Below, one piece after another: positions 16,330 to 26,656 of a stretch of DNA of 30,670 bases (position 1 is the first letter of the stretch; every line of letters starts with the position of its first letter). The position numbers and the translations under genes are program-made. The notes beneath the pieces were generated by a model. That model worked only from the letters and a program-made list of their open reading frames with translations. It made no database searches and had not been told where the DNA came from. The stretch covers positions 1 to 30,670 of the forward strand of contig JAEXAH010000048.1 in assembly GCA_023458315.1 (NCBI GenBank), in the 5' to 3' direction. Source of the DNA: Pseudomonadota bacterium. Lineage in GTDB: Bacteria > Pseudomonadota > Alphaproteobacteria > Rhodospirillales > Magnetospirillaceae.

Positions 16330-17975
16330 GCCCCCTCGTACGCTTTCAGTGCGGCTTCGACCTGGGGCGACGCCCGCTTGGGCAGGCCGGCCATGCGCCG
16401 CAATCGCCAGGGCTTCAGCGGCAGGTTCCGACGCCTCAACTCTTCGGCCGCCCAGGCGACCCGCCGCAGACGGAACTGCTCGACGCTTTCGGCCTCCTCG
16501 GCCAAAGCACGGGCGGTCATCGGCAATTTGGACAAGCGCGAAGCCAGCCAGTCCCGCCGACCGAACTGACGCTGCAATACTGCCGCCGAAGCCCTGGTGG
16601 GCGGCGAGAGCGCCTTGAGGCGCTCGGCTTCCGCCCGGAGCGCCCAGCACAGTTGACCATCCAGGACCGGCCAATCCCTCCTGGGCACCGGGTCTGGCGA
16701 GGGCGGTCGGGGGCAAGCAGCCCTGGGTGACCGCGGAACGTGCGGCCTGGATTTCAGCGGCGCCCAGGGCACGTTCAGGCCGAGACGTTCCGCATGACGG
16801 CGAACCGTTCCGGGATCCACGCCCAAGGCCCTGGCCGAGGCCCGCAGCCCAGCCCCTTCGGCAACCAGTTGCCGAAGGCGTTGCCGGAACAGCGGTCCCA
16901 GATCGAGGATGCGCGATTTGCTGCCAGGGAGGGCGGCAAGACTGAACACATAGCCGCAGGAACAGGAAAACTGGCCGATCAGCTTACCGCCCTCGTGATG
17001 GGTTCCGGCCAGTTGGACCACTGGCTGCCCATAATGCTCGGCCAAGGGGTTACGGCAGGACCAAGGACCGGGGCCAAAGGGCGCATCTTCCGCCACAGGC
17101 GCATGGGCATCGAGGAACAGGCCCAGCAAAACATGCTGAAGCGGGTGAAACGCTTTGCGGTGCTTGCGCACCATAGCGGTCGGCCAGGATTCGGTGCCGG
17201 GCATCTCCGGTTCGCCGGACCACGCCGCGAATTCCCGGTTCAGCCGCCGCTGGTCGATACGGTCGTCGCCTTTGCCGAAACCACGTTGGCGCAGTTCGTG
17301 GTGATAGTGCATGCCCCATTCGCGGAGCGACATTGGCGCGGGCGGTGACCGCAACTGCTGGACGCAGCGTTTCGCCACCATCCATGGGATCGAGGCCTCA
17401 TCCTGGGCGTCCGACGACACCTTGGGGCAGTTATCCTCGTCAGCCGCGACGAAGCTGTGCTGCCCGATGGTGCCCGGGCAAACATTGCTGTCCCGCAGGC
17501 GCGCACCATGTTCGGGACAAACCGTGACACCGGGGAGCTGATGATCCCGGCGCCAGTACAGTTCGCCATACAGGCTCAGCATTTCGGAGCGGCAGGCGGG
17601 GCAATAGCGCAAGACCGTTGCCCCCTGCACCCGACTGGCGGCCAGACCAAGCCGCACGGTGACCCATTCGGCATGACCGAGGAACAGGGCATCGCGGACC
17701 GCCCGCCGCACGTTCTCGGGCTGAAAGGCTGTCAGATATGGGTACAGGGTGAAATCCGCCAGCAGACGTTCAGGCGTCAGGCCTCGATGCGGCGGCAGTT
17801 CTTCGCTCAATGCTAGGAGATGTCCCTGGAGCAATACGCCCGCCCGCACCGAGCGATTGCCGAACAGCACATCCAGCGTCCGCTTGGGGCTGGTTTGCCC
17901 AACATGGCGATAAAAGCGCGCAAGAAGGCTGTACAGCAACTCGTCGGGATAGGCGGGCGGGAAATAGGGCAGCAT
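16326..17975 (-). CDS. tnsD: TniQ-family target selector TnsD
   Basis: A 549-residue protein (Tn7 TnsD has 508). The N-terminus LPYFPPAYPDELLYSLLARF is the typical TniQ opening. A zinc finger follows with CPAC (Cys125, Cys128) and CPEHG (Cys153, His156), then a second cysteine cluster near FSCSCGYVFS. An HTH-like LRASARALGVDPGTVRRHAE and an Arg-rich C-terminus complete it. TnsD binds the conserved 3' end of glmS and recruits TnsC, which explains why the element sits directly beyond glmS here. The ATG at 17975 lies 8 bases after the tnsC stop with AGG 7 bases upstream; an upstream start at 18020 would overlap tnsC and is less likely. Confidence 0.9.
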   Translation of the reverse strand: MLPYFPPAYPDELLYSLLARFYRHVGQTSPKRTLDVLFGNRSVRAGVLLQGHLLALSEELPPHRGLTPERLLADFTLYPYLTAFQPENVRRAVRDALFLGHAEWVTVRLGLAASRVQGATVLRYCPACRSEMLSLYGELYWRRDHQLPGVTVCPEHGARLRDSNVCPGTIGQHSFVAADEDNCPKVSSDAQDEASIPWMVAKRCVQQLRSPPAPMSLREWGMHYHHELRQRGFGKGDDRIDQRRLNREFAAWSGEPEMPGTESWPTAMVRKHRKAFHPLQHVLLGLFLDAHAPVAEDAPFGPGPWSCRNPLAEHYGQPVVQLAGTHHEGGKLIGQFSCSCGYVFSLAALPGSKSRILDLGPLFRQRLRQLVAEGAGLRASARALGVDPGTVRRHAERLGLNVPWAPLKSRPHVPRSPRAACPRPPSPDPVPRRDWPVLDGQLCWALRAEAERLKALSPPTRASAAVLQRQFGRRDWLASRLSKLPMTARALAEEAESVEQFRLRRVAWAAEELRRRNLPLKPWRLRRMAGLPKRASPQVEAALKAYEGA

Positions 17976-17983
17976 GGCCGCAC

Positions 17984-19567
17984 CTATCCGGCCAAATCCT
18001 GGAGCGGGTCGCGCACGCACCCGACCGCCTTCAACGCCTCATAGGGGGAACGCTCGATGGCGAGACTGGCTTGCACGATGCCGTGGACGGAATGGAGATC
18101 GAGCTCCGGCTTGGCGCTTTTGGTGCGTTTCGGCGTGACCGCCTTCTTCTTCCCGGCCTGGAACTGCGCCAAAGCCGCCCCCAGCAGGTCGAATTCATCG
18201 GCACCCTCCTGCCGCGCCCGCGCCAGCAGCACCTCGGCGAGATCATCGGCGATGCCCATGGCGGCGAGTGCCTGACGCGGCGAGATCTGGGGCGCCTCTG
18301 CCGCCGGCGGTTCCTCGCGGACAGGCATGGGCGGTGCGTAATCCGCGAACACCTGCTGGACGTGTTTCTGGAGCGGCCGCAGGTCGTCGTATTTCGCCAG
18401 CGCCCGCTCGTCACCCCGCTTCAGGGCGTTGATCATGGGGGCGATCAGCTTGAAATCCTGCGCCACCACCTGAAGCAACAGCTCGCGGTCAAGGCGCTCG
18501 GGGCGCCGCCGCACCGCCCGCAGGCGAATGGCGCGCAACTGGGCCAGCATGAAGAGTTTCACCACCACATCGATGATGCCCTGGCTTTCCTCGTACAGAA
18601 CCTGCCGCAGATCGTCGGTCAGAGGCGTGAATTCCTGGGTCCACTGGAACCGCCACATGGTTTCGACGAAGTGGTCCCAGGTCCGGTCGGGTTTCAAATT
18701 GTCCCAAACCTGGCCGCCAACGCCGCTGGCCCGGCGTGCCTGGCGGAAATTCCCCTGCAGGACGGACATCGCGCCATGCGTACCCACGACCAGCACGGGA
18801 ATGCCGATGGTGTTGACCAGCGTGACCAGGAAATTCAGCAGGACGTCCGGCCCGACACCACGGGTCTGATTGAGATGCTGGATTTCGTCGATGACCAGCA
18901 CGCCCACGGCATGAAGGTTGGCAACCTGGCACATGTGGCGGATCATTTCATCCAGACCACGGCGCGGACCGGCAAACTCCCGGATGTAATCGGTCCCCAA
19001 CAGGCTATCGATAGCCTGGAAGAAGCTGATGCACAGCTGCTTTGGCGAACCCTGGAGCGGACAATCCAGCTTCAGCCAGACGATCTGGTAAAAGCTGTAC
19101 GGGGACTCGTGGTAAAGAACCTTCGGATACAGGTTCAGGAGACGCTCAACCGTCCTGCTCTTGCCCATGCCAGAACAACCAACCAAGGCCATGCTGGAGG
19201 CGGTTGAAGGCGAGCGCTGCTGCCCCAAGAGCAATTCCTTGTGGACGATCCGGTCGTGGCCATCCTGGAGGCGCTGAAAATACGTCTGATCCAGCGGGTT
19301 CCGACTGAGATAACCCTGCCGGATCAGAACCGACAGCGCCGTTTCCAGCTTCAGATGCTGCTCCAGCGGCAGGAAATAGTTGTTCAGGCGTTGAAGGCAG
19401 TGCACCCGCAATTCATCGGGGAAGCTGCGTTCCCGTTCGTGAAATGCCGGCGGCGCATTGAGCGCCTTCACCGCCGCAGCCATGGACAGAATGGGAGGCA
19501 GATTGGCGATGAACGGATTGCCGCTGTATTCGGGCAGTTGGAAATCCTGGGGCTCATTTGTCGTCAT
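17984..19567 (-). CDS. tnsC: AAA+ transposition regulator TnsC
   Basis: A 527-residue ATPase (Tn7 TnsC has 555). Walker A is GCSGMGKS (130-137) and Walker B is VLVIDEIQ (223-230); an arginine-rich region follows. TnsC forms ATP-dependent filaments on target DNA, links TnsD or TnsE to the TnsAB transposase and enforces target immunity. The ATG at 19567 has an ideal GGGGGAGG site 6 bases upstream, and the gene overlaps the end of tnsB by 14 bases. A longer frame reaching 19681 is tnsB shadow. The C-terminal portion after about residue 440 is Ala/Lys-rich and probably contacts TnsA and TnsB. Confidence 0.92.
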   Translation of the reverse strand: MTTNEPQDFQLPEYSGNPFIANLPPILSMAAAVKALNAPPAFHERERSFPDELRVHCLQRLNNYFLPLEQHLKLETALSVLIRQGYLSRNPLDQTYFQRLQDGHDRIVHKELLLGQQRSPSTASSMALVGCSGMGKSRTVERLLNLYPKVLYHESPYSFYQIVWLKLDCPLQGSPKQLCISFFQAIDSLLGTDYIREFAGPRRGLDEMIRHMCQVANLHAVGVLVIDEIQHLNQTRGVGPDVLLNFLVTLVNTIGIPVLVVGTHGAMSVLQGNFRQARRASGVGGQVWDNLKPDRTWDHFVETMWRFQWTQEFTPLTDDLRQVLYEESQGIIDVVVKLFMLAQLRAIRLRAVRRRPERLDRELLLQVVAQDFKLIAPMINALKRGDERALAKYDDLRPLQKHVQQVFADYAPPMPVREEPPAAEAPQISPRQALAAMGIADDLAEVLLARARQEGADEFDLLGAALAQFQAGKKKAVTPKRTKSAKPELDLHSVHGIVQASLAIERSPYEALKAVGCVRDPLQDLAG

Positions 19568-21701
19568 CGCCATCCTCCCCCAGGCTGCGCAGGATCTCGG
19601 TGATGTCGGGCTCGCTGGTGTCGTCGGTCCGGTTCCCTGGGAACGGCAGCACCGTGGCCGATTGTTGTTCCGGCTTAGCAAAGCGGAAGGCCTCCTCCGG
19701 CCGATTTGCCGCCTTTTCCGCCGCGCGGTTCTTGCGAACGCCCTTGGTGCGCTGGCTGTCGCTCTCGGTGTTGAAGGCCCGCGCCGCGTCGGCCTTCTTC
19801 TCCGCCCTGTCGATCACCTCTTGAATGGCGTCGTTGAGGCTGAACTGACCGCTCAGTTGATTGGGGTGGCTGGCCGCCACCTGGCGGCGGTCTTCCTTGC
19901 GCAACTGGTCGATTTCCCACAGGGATTTGCCACGATAATCGGCGCTTGCGTCCGTCAAGGCGCAGGGAATGAAGCGAACGCGCTCCCCCTCTTCCTGCAG
20001 GTAGATATCGTCCATCAGACGCGGATCGTAGGACACGCGAACTTTCCAGTTTCCCCGCTGGCGTGCGCGTTCGAACCAATGTTCCTCCAGCGCCTTGGCA
20101 CAGCTGTAGAAGCAACCCCAGAACCGAATGCCCTTGGCGGTCACCGTGGCTTCGTCACTGGGCATCAGGGCCAGCCGGACGGTCTCGGATGGAAAGGACC
20201 GCAGGAAACCGCTGCGATTGACGATCCCCCAGTGCCACAGTTCGATGGGCACGGGCGGCGCCTCGTCCGCGATCATTTCCGGGGTCCGCCGGTAGTCCTT
20301 CAGGACGTGATGGTTGTTGTAGTAGAGGACGCAGCGGATGAAAATTTCCGTGAAATCGGCCAGATTCAGCTTGCCGTCCAGCCGGTAGTCGCGGGCACCG
20401 CGTTCACCAAAGTCGGGGGCGACATAGCCAGGAACATAGGCTTTGAACTTCGCCGGGATCATGTTGAAGCGCTGCTCGACGATCCCCTTCCAATCCGCCC
20501 GGTACGGGGCGGCGTTTTCCACGTTGACCCATAAGGTCTTGATCAGCGTTTCCACCATAGCCCCGGCCATTTCGCCACGGTCGCCGAGCAACCGGTCGGG
20601 CATGGCGTCGCACGGCCAGTCGGCTTCGTCGATCTCGATCCCGAAGCGGCGGCAGTACTCGACTTTGGGCTCGGCGGCATTGGCCAAGGCCATCATCGCC
20701 CCCACCCAGGACGGCCCTTCCAGGCCGATATACAGCCCGGCGATCATCCGGCTGAACACGTCGATGACGATGTAGACCACCGGGCGGCCGACGATCTTGT
20801 TGGGATCGAAGCGGGACACGAGATAGACGTCGCCGATGGTGGCGTCGATCTGGTAGCGGAAGCCGGGACCGACAGTTTCCGCCGTGGACGAGCCGAGGAT
20901 GGCCCGCATGTCCTTGTCGTAGACACGGGGTGTCCGGCGGATGCGTTCATTGTGGAAGATGTCGTTGTCTTTTTCGTACCAGTAGCGGAACTGCCGCAGG
21001 GTCGGATACGGCGGCCGGGCCACGTATTCGAATCGGCCGGTACGCTCGTTCAGCACCCGCTCGGAATAGTGATCCTTGACGATCCGCTCATGGCACTCCC
21101 GCAAATCGAGCTGTCTGTTGCGCTTAAAGGCCATGATCGAGGACAGGAAGAGTTGCCTTGTATCGGCATCAATCACGGCGCTGAAGGTATTGCCTTCGGC
21201 GCCGCTCCGCCGTCTGTCCGGGGAAATGCTCTTCTCGCGGCCACGGGCACCGCTTCGGGTGTAATCGGGCAGCAAGGCGTTGGGCACCATTCCCCGCTGC
21301 CAATAGCGCCGCAACAGCCGATACACTGTCTGTTTGGTCGCCTTTCCGGCATCGACCAGAGCGGCGACGGCCTCTCCGCGCGCCCTGGGCTTGAATATAT
21401 CCGGCATGTTCAGGGCCAGTGGCTGGATCAGGTCCCAGGCCCGATCCCGCCTTTCCTTGTGGCTGTCGGGCAATCCAGAATCCACGAGGGGCGCCAGCCA
21501 CTGGTCGTCGGGGAAAAGGGCGGCCTCGTCATGCGCCAGCAATTCCTCAAGTTCCAACGCCCCGCGAAATTCGGGGAAAGCAGCCTGAGAGCGCACGTCG
21601 ATGACGTAGTATCCTCGCCCCAGCGGATCGACCCACAGGACGCGGAAGACAACGCCTTCCGACCTGATCTCGACCAGTTGGTTGGTCAGCAGCTCGGTCA
21701 T
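19554..21701 (-). CDS. tnsB: DDE transposase TnsB
   Basis: A 715-residue protein (Tn7 TnsB has 702). The catalytic triad is Asp286 in YQIDATIGDVYLV, Asp374 in LLGDRGEM and Glu409 in KGIVEQRFN. The spacings of 88 and 35 residues equal those of Tn7 TnsB (Asp273, Asp361, Glu396). An N-terminal HTH part is expected to bind the end repeats, and the acidic tail ending GEDGDDDK is the likely TnsC contact. TnsB cuts the 3' ends and joins them to the target. The start overlaps the tnsA stop by 4 bases. All catalytic residues are present, so the protein appears active. Confidence 0.95.
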   Translation of the reverse strand: MTELLTNQLVEIRSEGVVFRVLWVDPLGRGYYVIDVRSQAAFPEFRGALELEELLAHDEAALFPDDQWLAPLVDSGLPDSHKERRDRAWDLIQPLALNMPDIFKPRARGEAVAALVDAGKATKQTVYRLLRRYWQRGMVPNALLPDYTRSGARGREKSISPDRRRSGAEGNTFSAVIDADTRQLFLSSIMAFKRNRQLDLRECHERIVKDHYSERVLNERTGRFEYVARPPYPTLRQFRYWYEKDNDIFHNERIRRTPRVYDKDMRAILGSSTAETVGPGFRYQIDATIGDVYLVSRFDPNKIVGRPVVYIVIDVFSRMIAGLYIGLEGPSWVGAMMALANAAEPKVEYCRRFGIEIDEADWPCDAMPDRLLGDRGEMAGAMVETLIKTLWVNVENAAPYRADWKGIVEQRFNMIPAKFKAYVPGYVAPDFGERGARDYRLDGKLNLADFTEIFIRCVLYYNNHHVLKDYRRTPEMIADEAPPVPIELWHWGIVNRSGFLRSFPSETVRLALMPSDEATVTAKGIRFWGCFYSCAKALEEHWFERARQRGNWKVRVSYDPRLMDDIYLQEEGERVRFIPCALTDASADYRGKSLWEIDQLRKEDRRQVAASHPNQLSGQFSLNDAIQEVIDRAEKKADAARAFNTESDSQRTKGVRKNRAAEKAANRPEEAFRFAKPEQQSATVLPFPGNRTDDTSEPDITEILRSLGEDGDDDK

Positions 21702-22537
21702 CCCAGCCTCCCCAGTTGGGATGACGGCGCCGCGGCACGGAAGTTCTCCACTGGCGAGGCTTCGCCCTGCGGCTCGGACATGTCGCAGAGCAGCCGCTTG
21801 CAGGCGATCAGGTGGCGCACCAACAACCGCGCCGTCCCCGGCAGCATGGATAGACGTTCATCCAGCGCCTGACACGCCTGCTTCAGCGAGACACCGCGCC
21901 ATGACGCGATCTCGTTCAAGACCAAAGCGGCTTTCTCAGCGTAATAGCCGGGATGCGGCTGGCTGAGATCGTCAAGATCGACGTAATTGTGAACCCAGGC
22001 GATGTTCTTGGTCAGCGTCTTGGGAATTTCCTCGCGGGTCACGATGCCCCAGGGAACGCCCCGTGCCAGCCAATACAGGCGCTCAAGCTCCAGCAGCTCG
22101 GCCGTGCGCTTTTCGGACAATGCCTCGGCGGGTTTGACCGCATAGGCTATCCGCCGATGCTCGCCAGCCACGACATAGTCCACCAGGAAGTCCGTAGTCT
22201 GAACCAGCGGCACCCGCGTTTGGCTATCGACCGGATAGCGGATTCCCGCTCGCTCGGCGATGGCTTGGGCTTCCTCGCGATCCAGCGGGAATTGCTCGCG
22301 GATATCAACAACCGCGTCGTGCCAATCCAGCAGGTAGAAAAGATTGACCTCGATGTCGGAGAGGAAATGATGGATCCGACCGGTCTTGATGCCCCGTAAA
22401 CGGTGCGAGCGCCCCAGAGACGGGACGTCGGAAATCTTCAGCCAGGGTTTGTATTCGGCGCCGAGGCCTGTCCCGCGACCTTCCTTCAGGTAGCGGGCGA
22501 TCAATGCCTCGTCCACGGAATATTTCCGCCGCGCCAT
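21698..22537 (-). CDS. tnsA: 5'-end cleaving endonuclease TnsA
   Basis: A 279-residue protein (Tn7 TnsA has 273). The restriction-enzyme-like active site is intact: Glu63 in SDIEVNLFYLL, Asp116 in TTDFLVDY and Lys135 in AYAVKPAEAL, matching Glu63, Asp114 and Lys132 of Tn7. TnsA cuts the 5' strands of the donor so that transposition is cut-and-paste and not replicative. I chose the ATG at 22537, which has GAGGTG 4 bases upstream, over the frame start at 22570. It is the first gene of the tns operon, immediately inside the right end, and overlaps tnsB by 4 bases. Confidence 0.93.
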   Translation of the reverse strand: MARRKYSVDEALIARYLKEGRGTGLGAEYKPWLKISDVPSLGRSHRLRGIKTGRIHHFLSDIEVNLFYLLDWHDAVVDIREQFPLDREEAQAIAERAGIRYPVDSQTRVPLVQTTDFLVDYVVAGEHRRIAYAVKPAEALSEKRTAELLELERLYWLARGVPWGIVTREEIPKTLTKNIAWVHNYVDLDDLSQPHPGYYAEKAALVLNEIASWRGVSLKQACQALDERLSMLPGTARLLVRHLIACKRLLCDMSEPQGEASPVENFRAAAPSSQLGRLG

Positions 22538-22571
22538 GGCGCACCTCTGGCCAGCCGGCCCATCCCTCACG

Positions 22572-22601
22572 AGGATAGGCCGACCTCAACCACAAGTGCA
22601 A
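22572..22601 (-). promoter_or_regulatory. Possible tns operon promoter
   Basis: On the minus strand TTGCAC (22601-22596) and TATCCT (22577-22572) are separated by 18 bases, about 35 bases before the tnsA start. The match to consensus is only moderate. It lies next to the TnsB-binding repeats, so repression by bound TnsB, as known for Tn7, would be possible. Confidence 0.3.
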
Positions 22602-22611
22602 GCCCGGCTCA

Positions 22612-22669
22612 GTATGAAACTATTTCGTCCGGTATGAGACTATTTCGTCGAGTATGAAACTATTTCGTC
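22612..22669. repeat. Three TnsB-binding-type repeats at the transposon right end
   Basis: The 18-mer GTATGAAACTATTTCGTC occurs at 22612-22629 and 22652-22669, with one mismatch (GAGAC) at 22632-22649. The period is exactly 20 bases, about two helical turns, so bound proteins would lie on one face. Tn7 right ends carry several closely packed 22-bp TnsB sites in the same place. No further copies were seen in the non-coding parts of the window. Confidence 0.85.
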
Positions 22670-22701
22670 ACCGGACATCAGTCACAAATAGGATTTAAAC
22701 C

Positions 22702-24525
<1,824 letters not shown>

Positions 24526-24539
24526 GCGCGATGCTCCCG

Positions 24540-25889
24540 TTACTTGCCGTTGGCCTTGTCGGCGCGCTTCTTGTCACGGAAGCGGTCGGCCCAGCCGGAC
24601 AGTTCCATCTGATTGGCGCGGGTCACGGCCAGCGCGCCGGGGCTGACGTCGCGCGTCACCACCGATCCGGCGCCGACGATGGCGCCCGCGCCGATCTTGA
24701 CCGGTGCCACCAGCGACGAGTTGGAACCGATGAAGGCGCCCGCCCCGATATCGGTGAACGACTTGTCGAAGCCGTCGTAATTGCAGGTGATGGTGCCCGC
24801 GCCCACGTTGGCGCCCGCGCCGATCCGGGCGTCGCCCACATAGGTCAGGTGGTTGACCTTGGCGCCGTCTTCCAGCACCGCCTTCTTGATCTCGACGAAA
24901 TTGCCGACGTGGCAGTTGGTGCCGACCTCGGCGCCGGGGCGCAGGCGGGCATAGGGGCCGACATCGGCGCCGTCGCCGATGGAGCATTGCTCGAAATGGC
25001 AGAAGCCCTTGATGGTGACGCCGTCGCCGACGGTGACGCCGGGACCGAACACCACATGCGGCCACACCACCACGTCGCGGCCCAGCACGGTGTCCCAGGC
25101 GAACCACACGCTGGCCGGGTCGATCAGGGTGGCGCCGTTGTCCATGGCGCGCTGGCGCAGGCGTGCCTGGGCGATGGCCTCGGCCACCGCCAGTTCCGAG
25201 CGGGCGTTGACGCCCAGCAATTCCTGTTCGTCACCCAGCACGAACGAACAGGTGGCGCCGTCGGCACGGGCCAGCCCCACCAGGTCGGTCAGGTAATATT
25301 CGCCCTTGGCGTTGTCGTTGCCGATGCGCCCGGCCAGATCCCACAGGCGCTTGCCGTCGATGGCCAGGACACCGGAATTGCACAGCGGAATTTCGCGCTG
25401 GTCGTCGTTGGCGTCTTTCCACTCGACGATGGCCTTCAGGCCCTCGGCGCCGACCACCAGACGGCCGTAATGGCCGGGGTCCAGCGGCTTGAAGCCCAGC
25501 ACCACCACCGCCGGGTCCTTGGCGCCGCGCCGTTCGGCCAGCATGCGCTCCAGCGTGTCGCGGGTGATCAGCGGCGTGTCGCCGTACAGCACCAGCACGT
25601 CGCCGGTGAAATCGGCCAGCAGGTCGCGGGCCTGCATCACCGCATGGCCGGTGCCCAGGCGTTCGGTCTGCACCACGGTCTTGGCCGGGGCCACGGCGGC
25701 GGCCACCTGTTCCATGCCGGGGCCGACCACCACCACCACGCGGTCGGGGTTCAGCCCCGAGATGGTGTCCATCAGGTGGCTGACCATGGGGCGTCCGGCC
25801 AAGGGGTGCATCACCTTGGGCAGACTGGATTTCATGCGGGTGCCCATGCCGGCGGCGAGAACGATGATGGCGAGTTGAGACGTGGCCAT
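24540..25889 (-). CDS. glmU: Bifunctional GlcNAc-1-P uridyltransferase / glucosamine-1-P acetyltransferase
   Basis: A complete 449-residue enzyme (E. coli GlmU has 456). The N-terminal nucleotidyltransferase has LAAGMGTRMKSSLPKVMH (about 11-28) and the LYGDTPLI metal-site segment. The C-terminal half is a left-handed beta helix of hexapeptide repeats, with the acetyltransferase His in NHLTYVGDA and AGTITCNYDG. It converts glucosamine-1-phosphate to GlcNAc-1-phosphate and then to UDP-GlcNAc in the cytoplasm. First gene of the glmU-glmS operon, divergent from gph with a 94-base intergenic region. Confidence 0.97.
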   Translation of the reverse strand: MATSQLAIIVLAAGMGTRMKSSLPKVMHPLAGRPMVSHLMDTISGLNPDRVVVVVGPGMEQVAAAVAPAKTVVQTERLGTGHAVMQARDLLADFTGDVLVLYGDTPLITRDTLERMLAERRGAKDPAVVVLGFKPLDPGHYGRLVVGAEGLKAIVEWKDANDDQREIPLCNSGVLAIDGKRLWDLAGRIGNDNAKGEYYLTDLVGLARADGATCSFVLGDEQELLGVNARSELAVAEAIAQARLRQRAMDNGATLIDPASVWFAWDTVLGRDVVVWPHVVFGPGVTVGDGVTIKGFCHFEQCSIGDGADVGPYARLRPGAEVGTNCHVGNFVEIKKAVLEDGAKVNHLTYVGDARIGAGANVGAGTITCNYDGFDKSFTDIGAGAFIGSNSSLVAPVKIGAGAIVGAGSVVTRDVSPGALAVTRANQMELSGWADRFRDKKRADKANGK

Positions 25890-25983
25890 GCCGAAAGGTC
25901 ATACCCAAGCGGTTGCGGTAGCGGCGGGAAGGTGCCACAAAGGCGGCGCCCGAGCCAGTCAATCTTTGTTGCGGATGGTTTCA

Positions 25984-26649
25984 ATGCATCAGCCCAAGCG
26001 CGCCGTTCTGTTCGACCTTGACGGCACCTTGATTCACTCGCTTCCCGACCTGACCGTGGCGGTGAATTTCATCCTGGGCGAGCATGGCCGCGCGCCGGTG
26101 GCCGAGGCCGAGGTCGCCCCCATGGTCGGCGACGGCGCCCATACCCTGGTCGAGCGCGCCTTCGCCGCGCGCGGCGGCCTGCCGGGCGAGGTCGGGCCGC
26201 TGCTGGCGCGGTTCCTGGAATTCTACGAGGCCAACGCCACCGTGCTGACCCGGCCGTTTCCGCAGGTGGTGGACACGCTGATCCGGCTGAAGGCGCGGGG
26301 CGTGGCGCTGGCGGTGTGCACCAACAAGCCGACCGCCGCCACCCGCGAAATCCTGCGCGCCCTGGACATGGAGCATTTCTTCGCGGTGGTGGTGGGCGGC
26401 GACGATACCCCGGCGCTGAAGCCCAGCCCGGTGCACGTCAACACCACCCTGGACCGCCTGGGCGTCCGCCATGACGAAGCGGTGTTCGTGGGCGATTCCA
26501 TCAACGACGTGCTGGCGGCCAAGGCCGCCGGGCTGCCGTGCATCGTGGTCGGCTTCGGCTATTCCCGCACCCCGGCCACCGAACTGGGCGCCGATCTGGT
26601 GGTGGACGAATTCCGCGTCGTCGGCGACGCGGTGGTCGGGCGGGACTGA
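25984..26649 (+). CDS. gph: HAD-family phosphoglycolate phosphatase
   Basis: A 221-residue HAD hydrolase. Motif I is FDLDGT with nucleophile Asp11 and Asp13, motif II is CTNKPT, motif III is the Lys in ALKPSP and motif IV is FVGDSINDV. The cap domain between motifs I and II is helical, as in Gph. It dephosphorylates 2-phosphoglycolate formed in DNA repair or carbon metabolism; the exact substrate is from family knowledge. I chose the ATG at 25984, just before the conserved start of the fold; an ATG at 25975 is possible and the frame is open to 25882. It is convergent with the res gene, 7 bases apart. Confidence 0.88.
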   Translation: MHQPKRAVLFDLDGTLIHSLPDLTVAVNFILGEHGRAPVAEAEVAPMVGDGAHTLVERAFAARGGLPGEVGPLLARFLEFYEANATVLTRPFPQVVDTLIRLKARGVALAVCTNKPTAATREILRALDMEHFFAVVVGGDDTPALKPSPVHVNTTLDRLGVRHDEAVFVGDSINDVLAAKAAGLPCIVVGFGYSRTPATELGADLVVDEFRVVGDAVVGRD

Positions 26650-26656
26650 CCGCGGG

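Larger units (their letters stand above)
22538..22686. mobile_element. Right end of the Tn7-like element (element continues leftwards)
   Basis: The element runs from here to beyond the left edge of the window. Two terminal TGT candidates exist on the minus strand. TGTCCGG starts at 22677 and lies 24 bases past the glmS stop, which agrees best with the roughly 25-base distance of Tn7; TGTGAC starts at 22686 and lies 15 bases past it. With the first, the 5-base target duplication would be TCAGT (22678-22682, plus strand). The left end is needed to decide. Confidence 0.7.

Noticed and set aside
14707..16716. Long upstream extension of tnsE to 16716
   Set aside because: It overlaps tniQ by 390 bases in another frame; the ATG at 16329 overlaps the tniQ stop by 4 bases and gives the length of Tn7 TnsE.
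22612..22669. Short repeats near tnsA considered as a mini CRISPR array of a CRISPR-guided Tn7-like element
   Set aside because: The repeats abut with 2-base gaps, so there are no spacers. No cas genes are present, and the element uses a TnsD-type selector at glmS.
24531..26021. Long plus-strand frame opposite glmU
   Set aside because: Composition is an antisense shadow (His, Gly, Ala and Val rich, no motif), and glmU on the other strand is certain.
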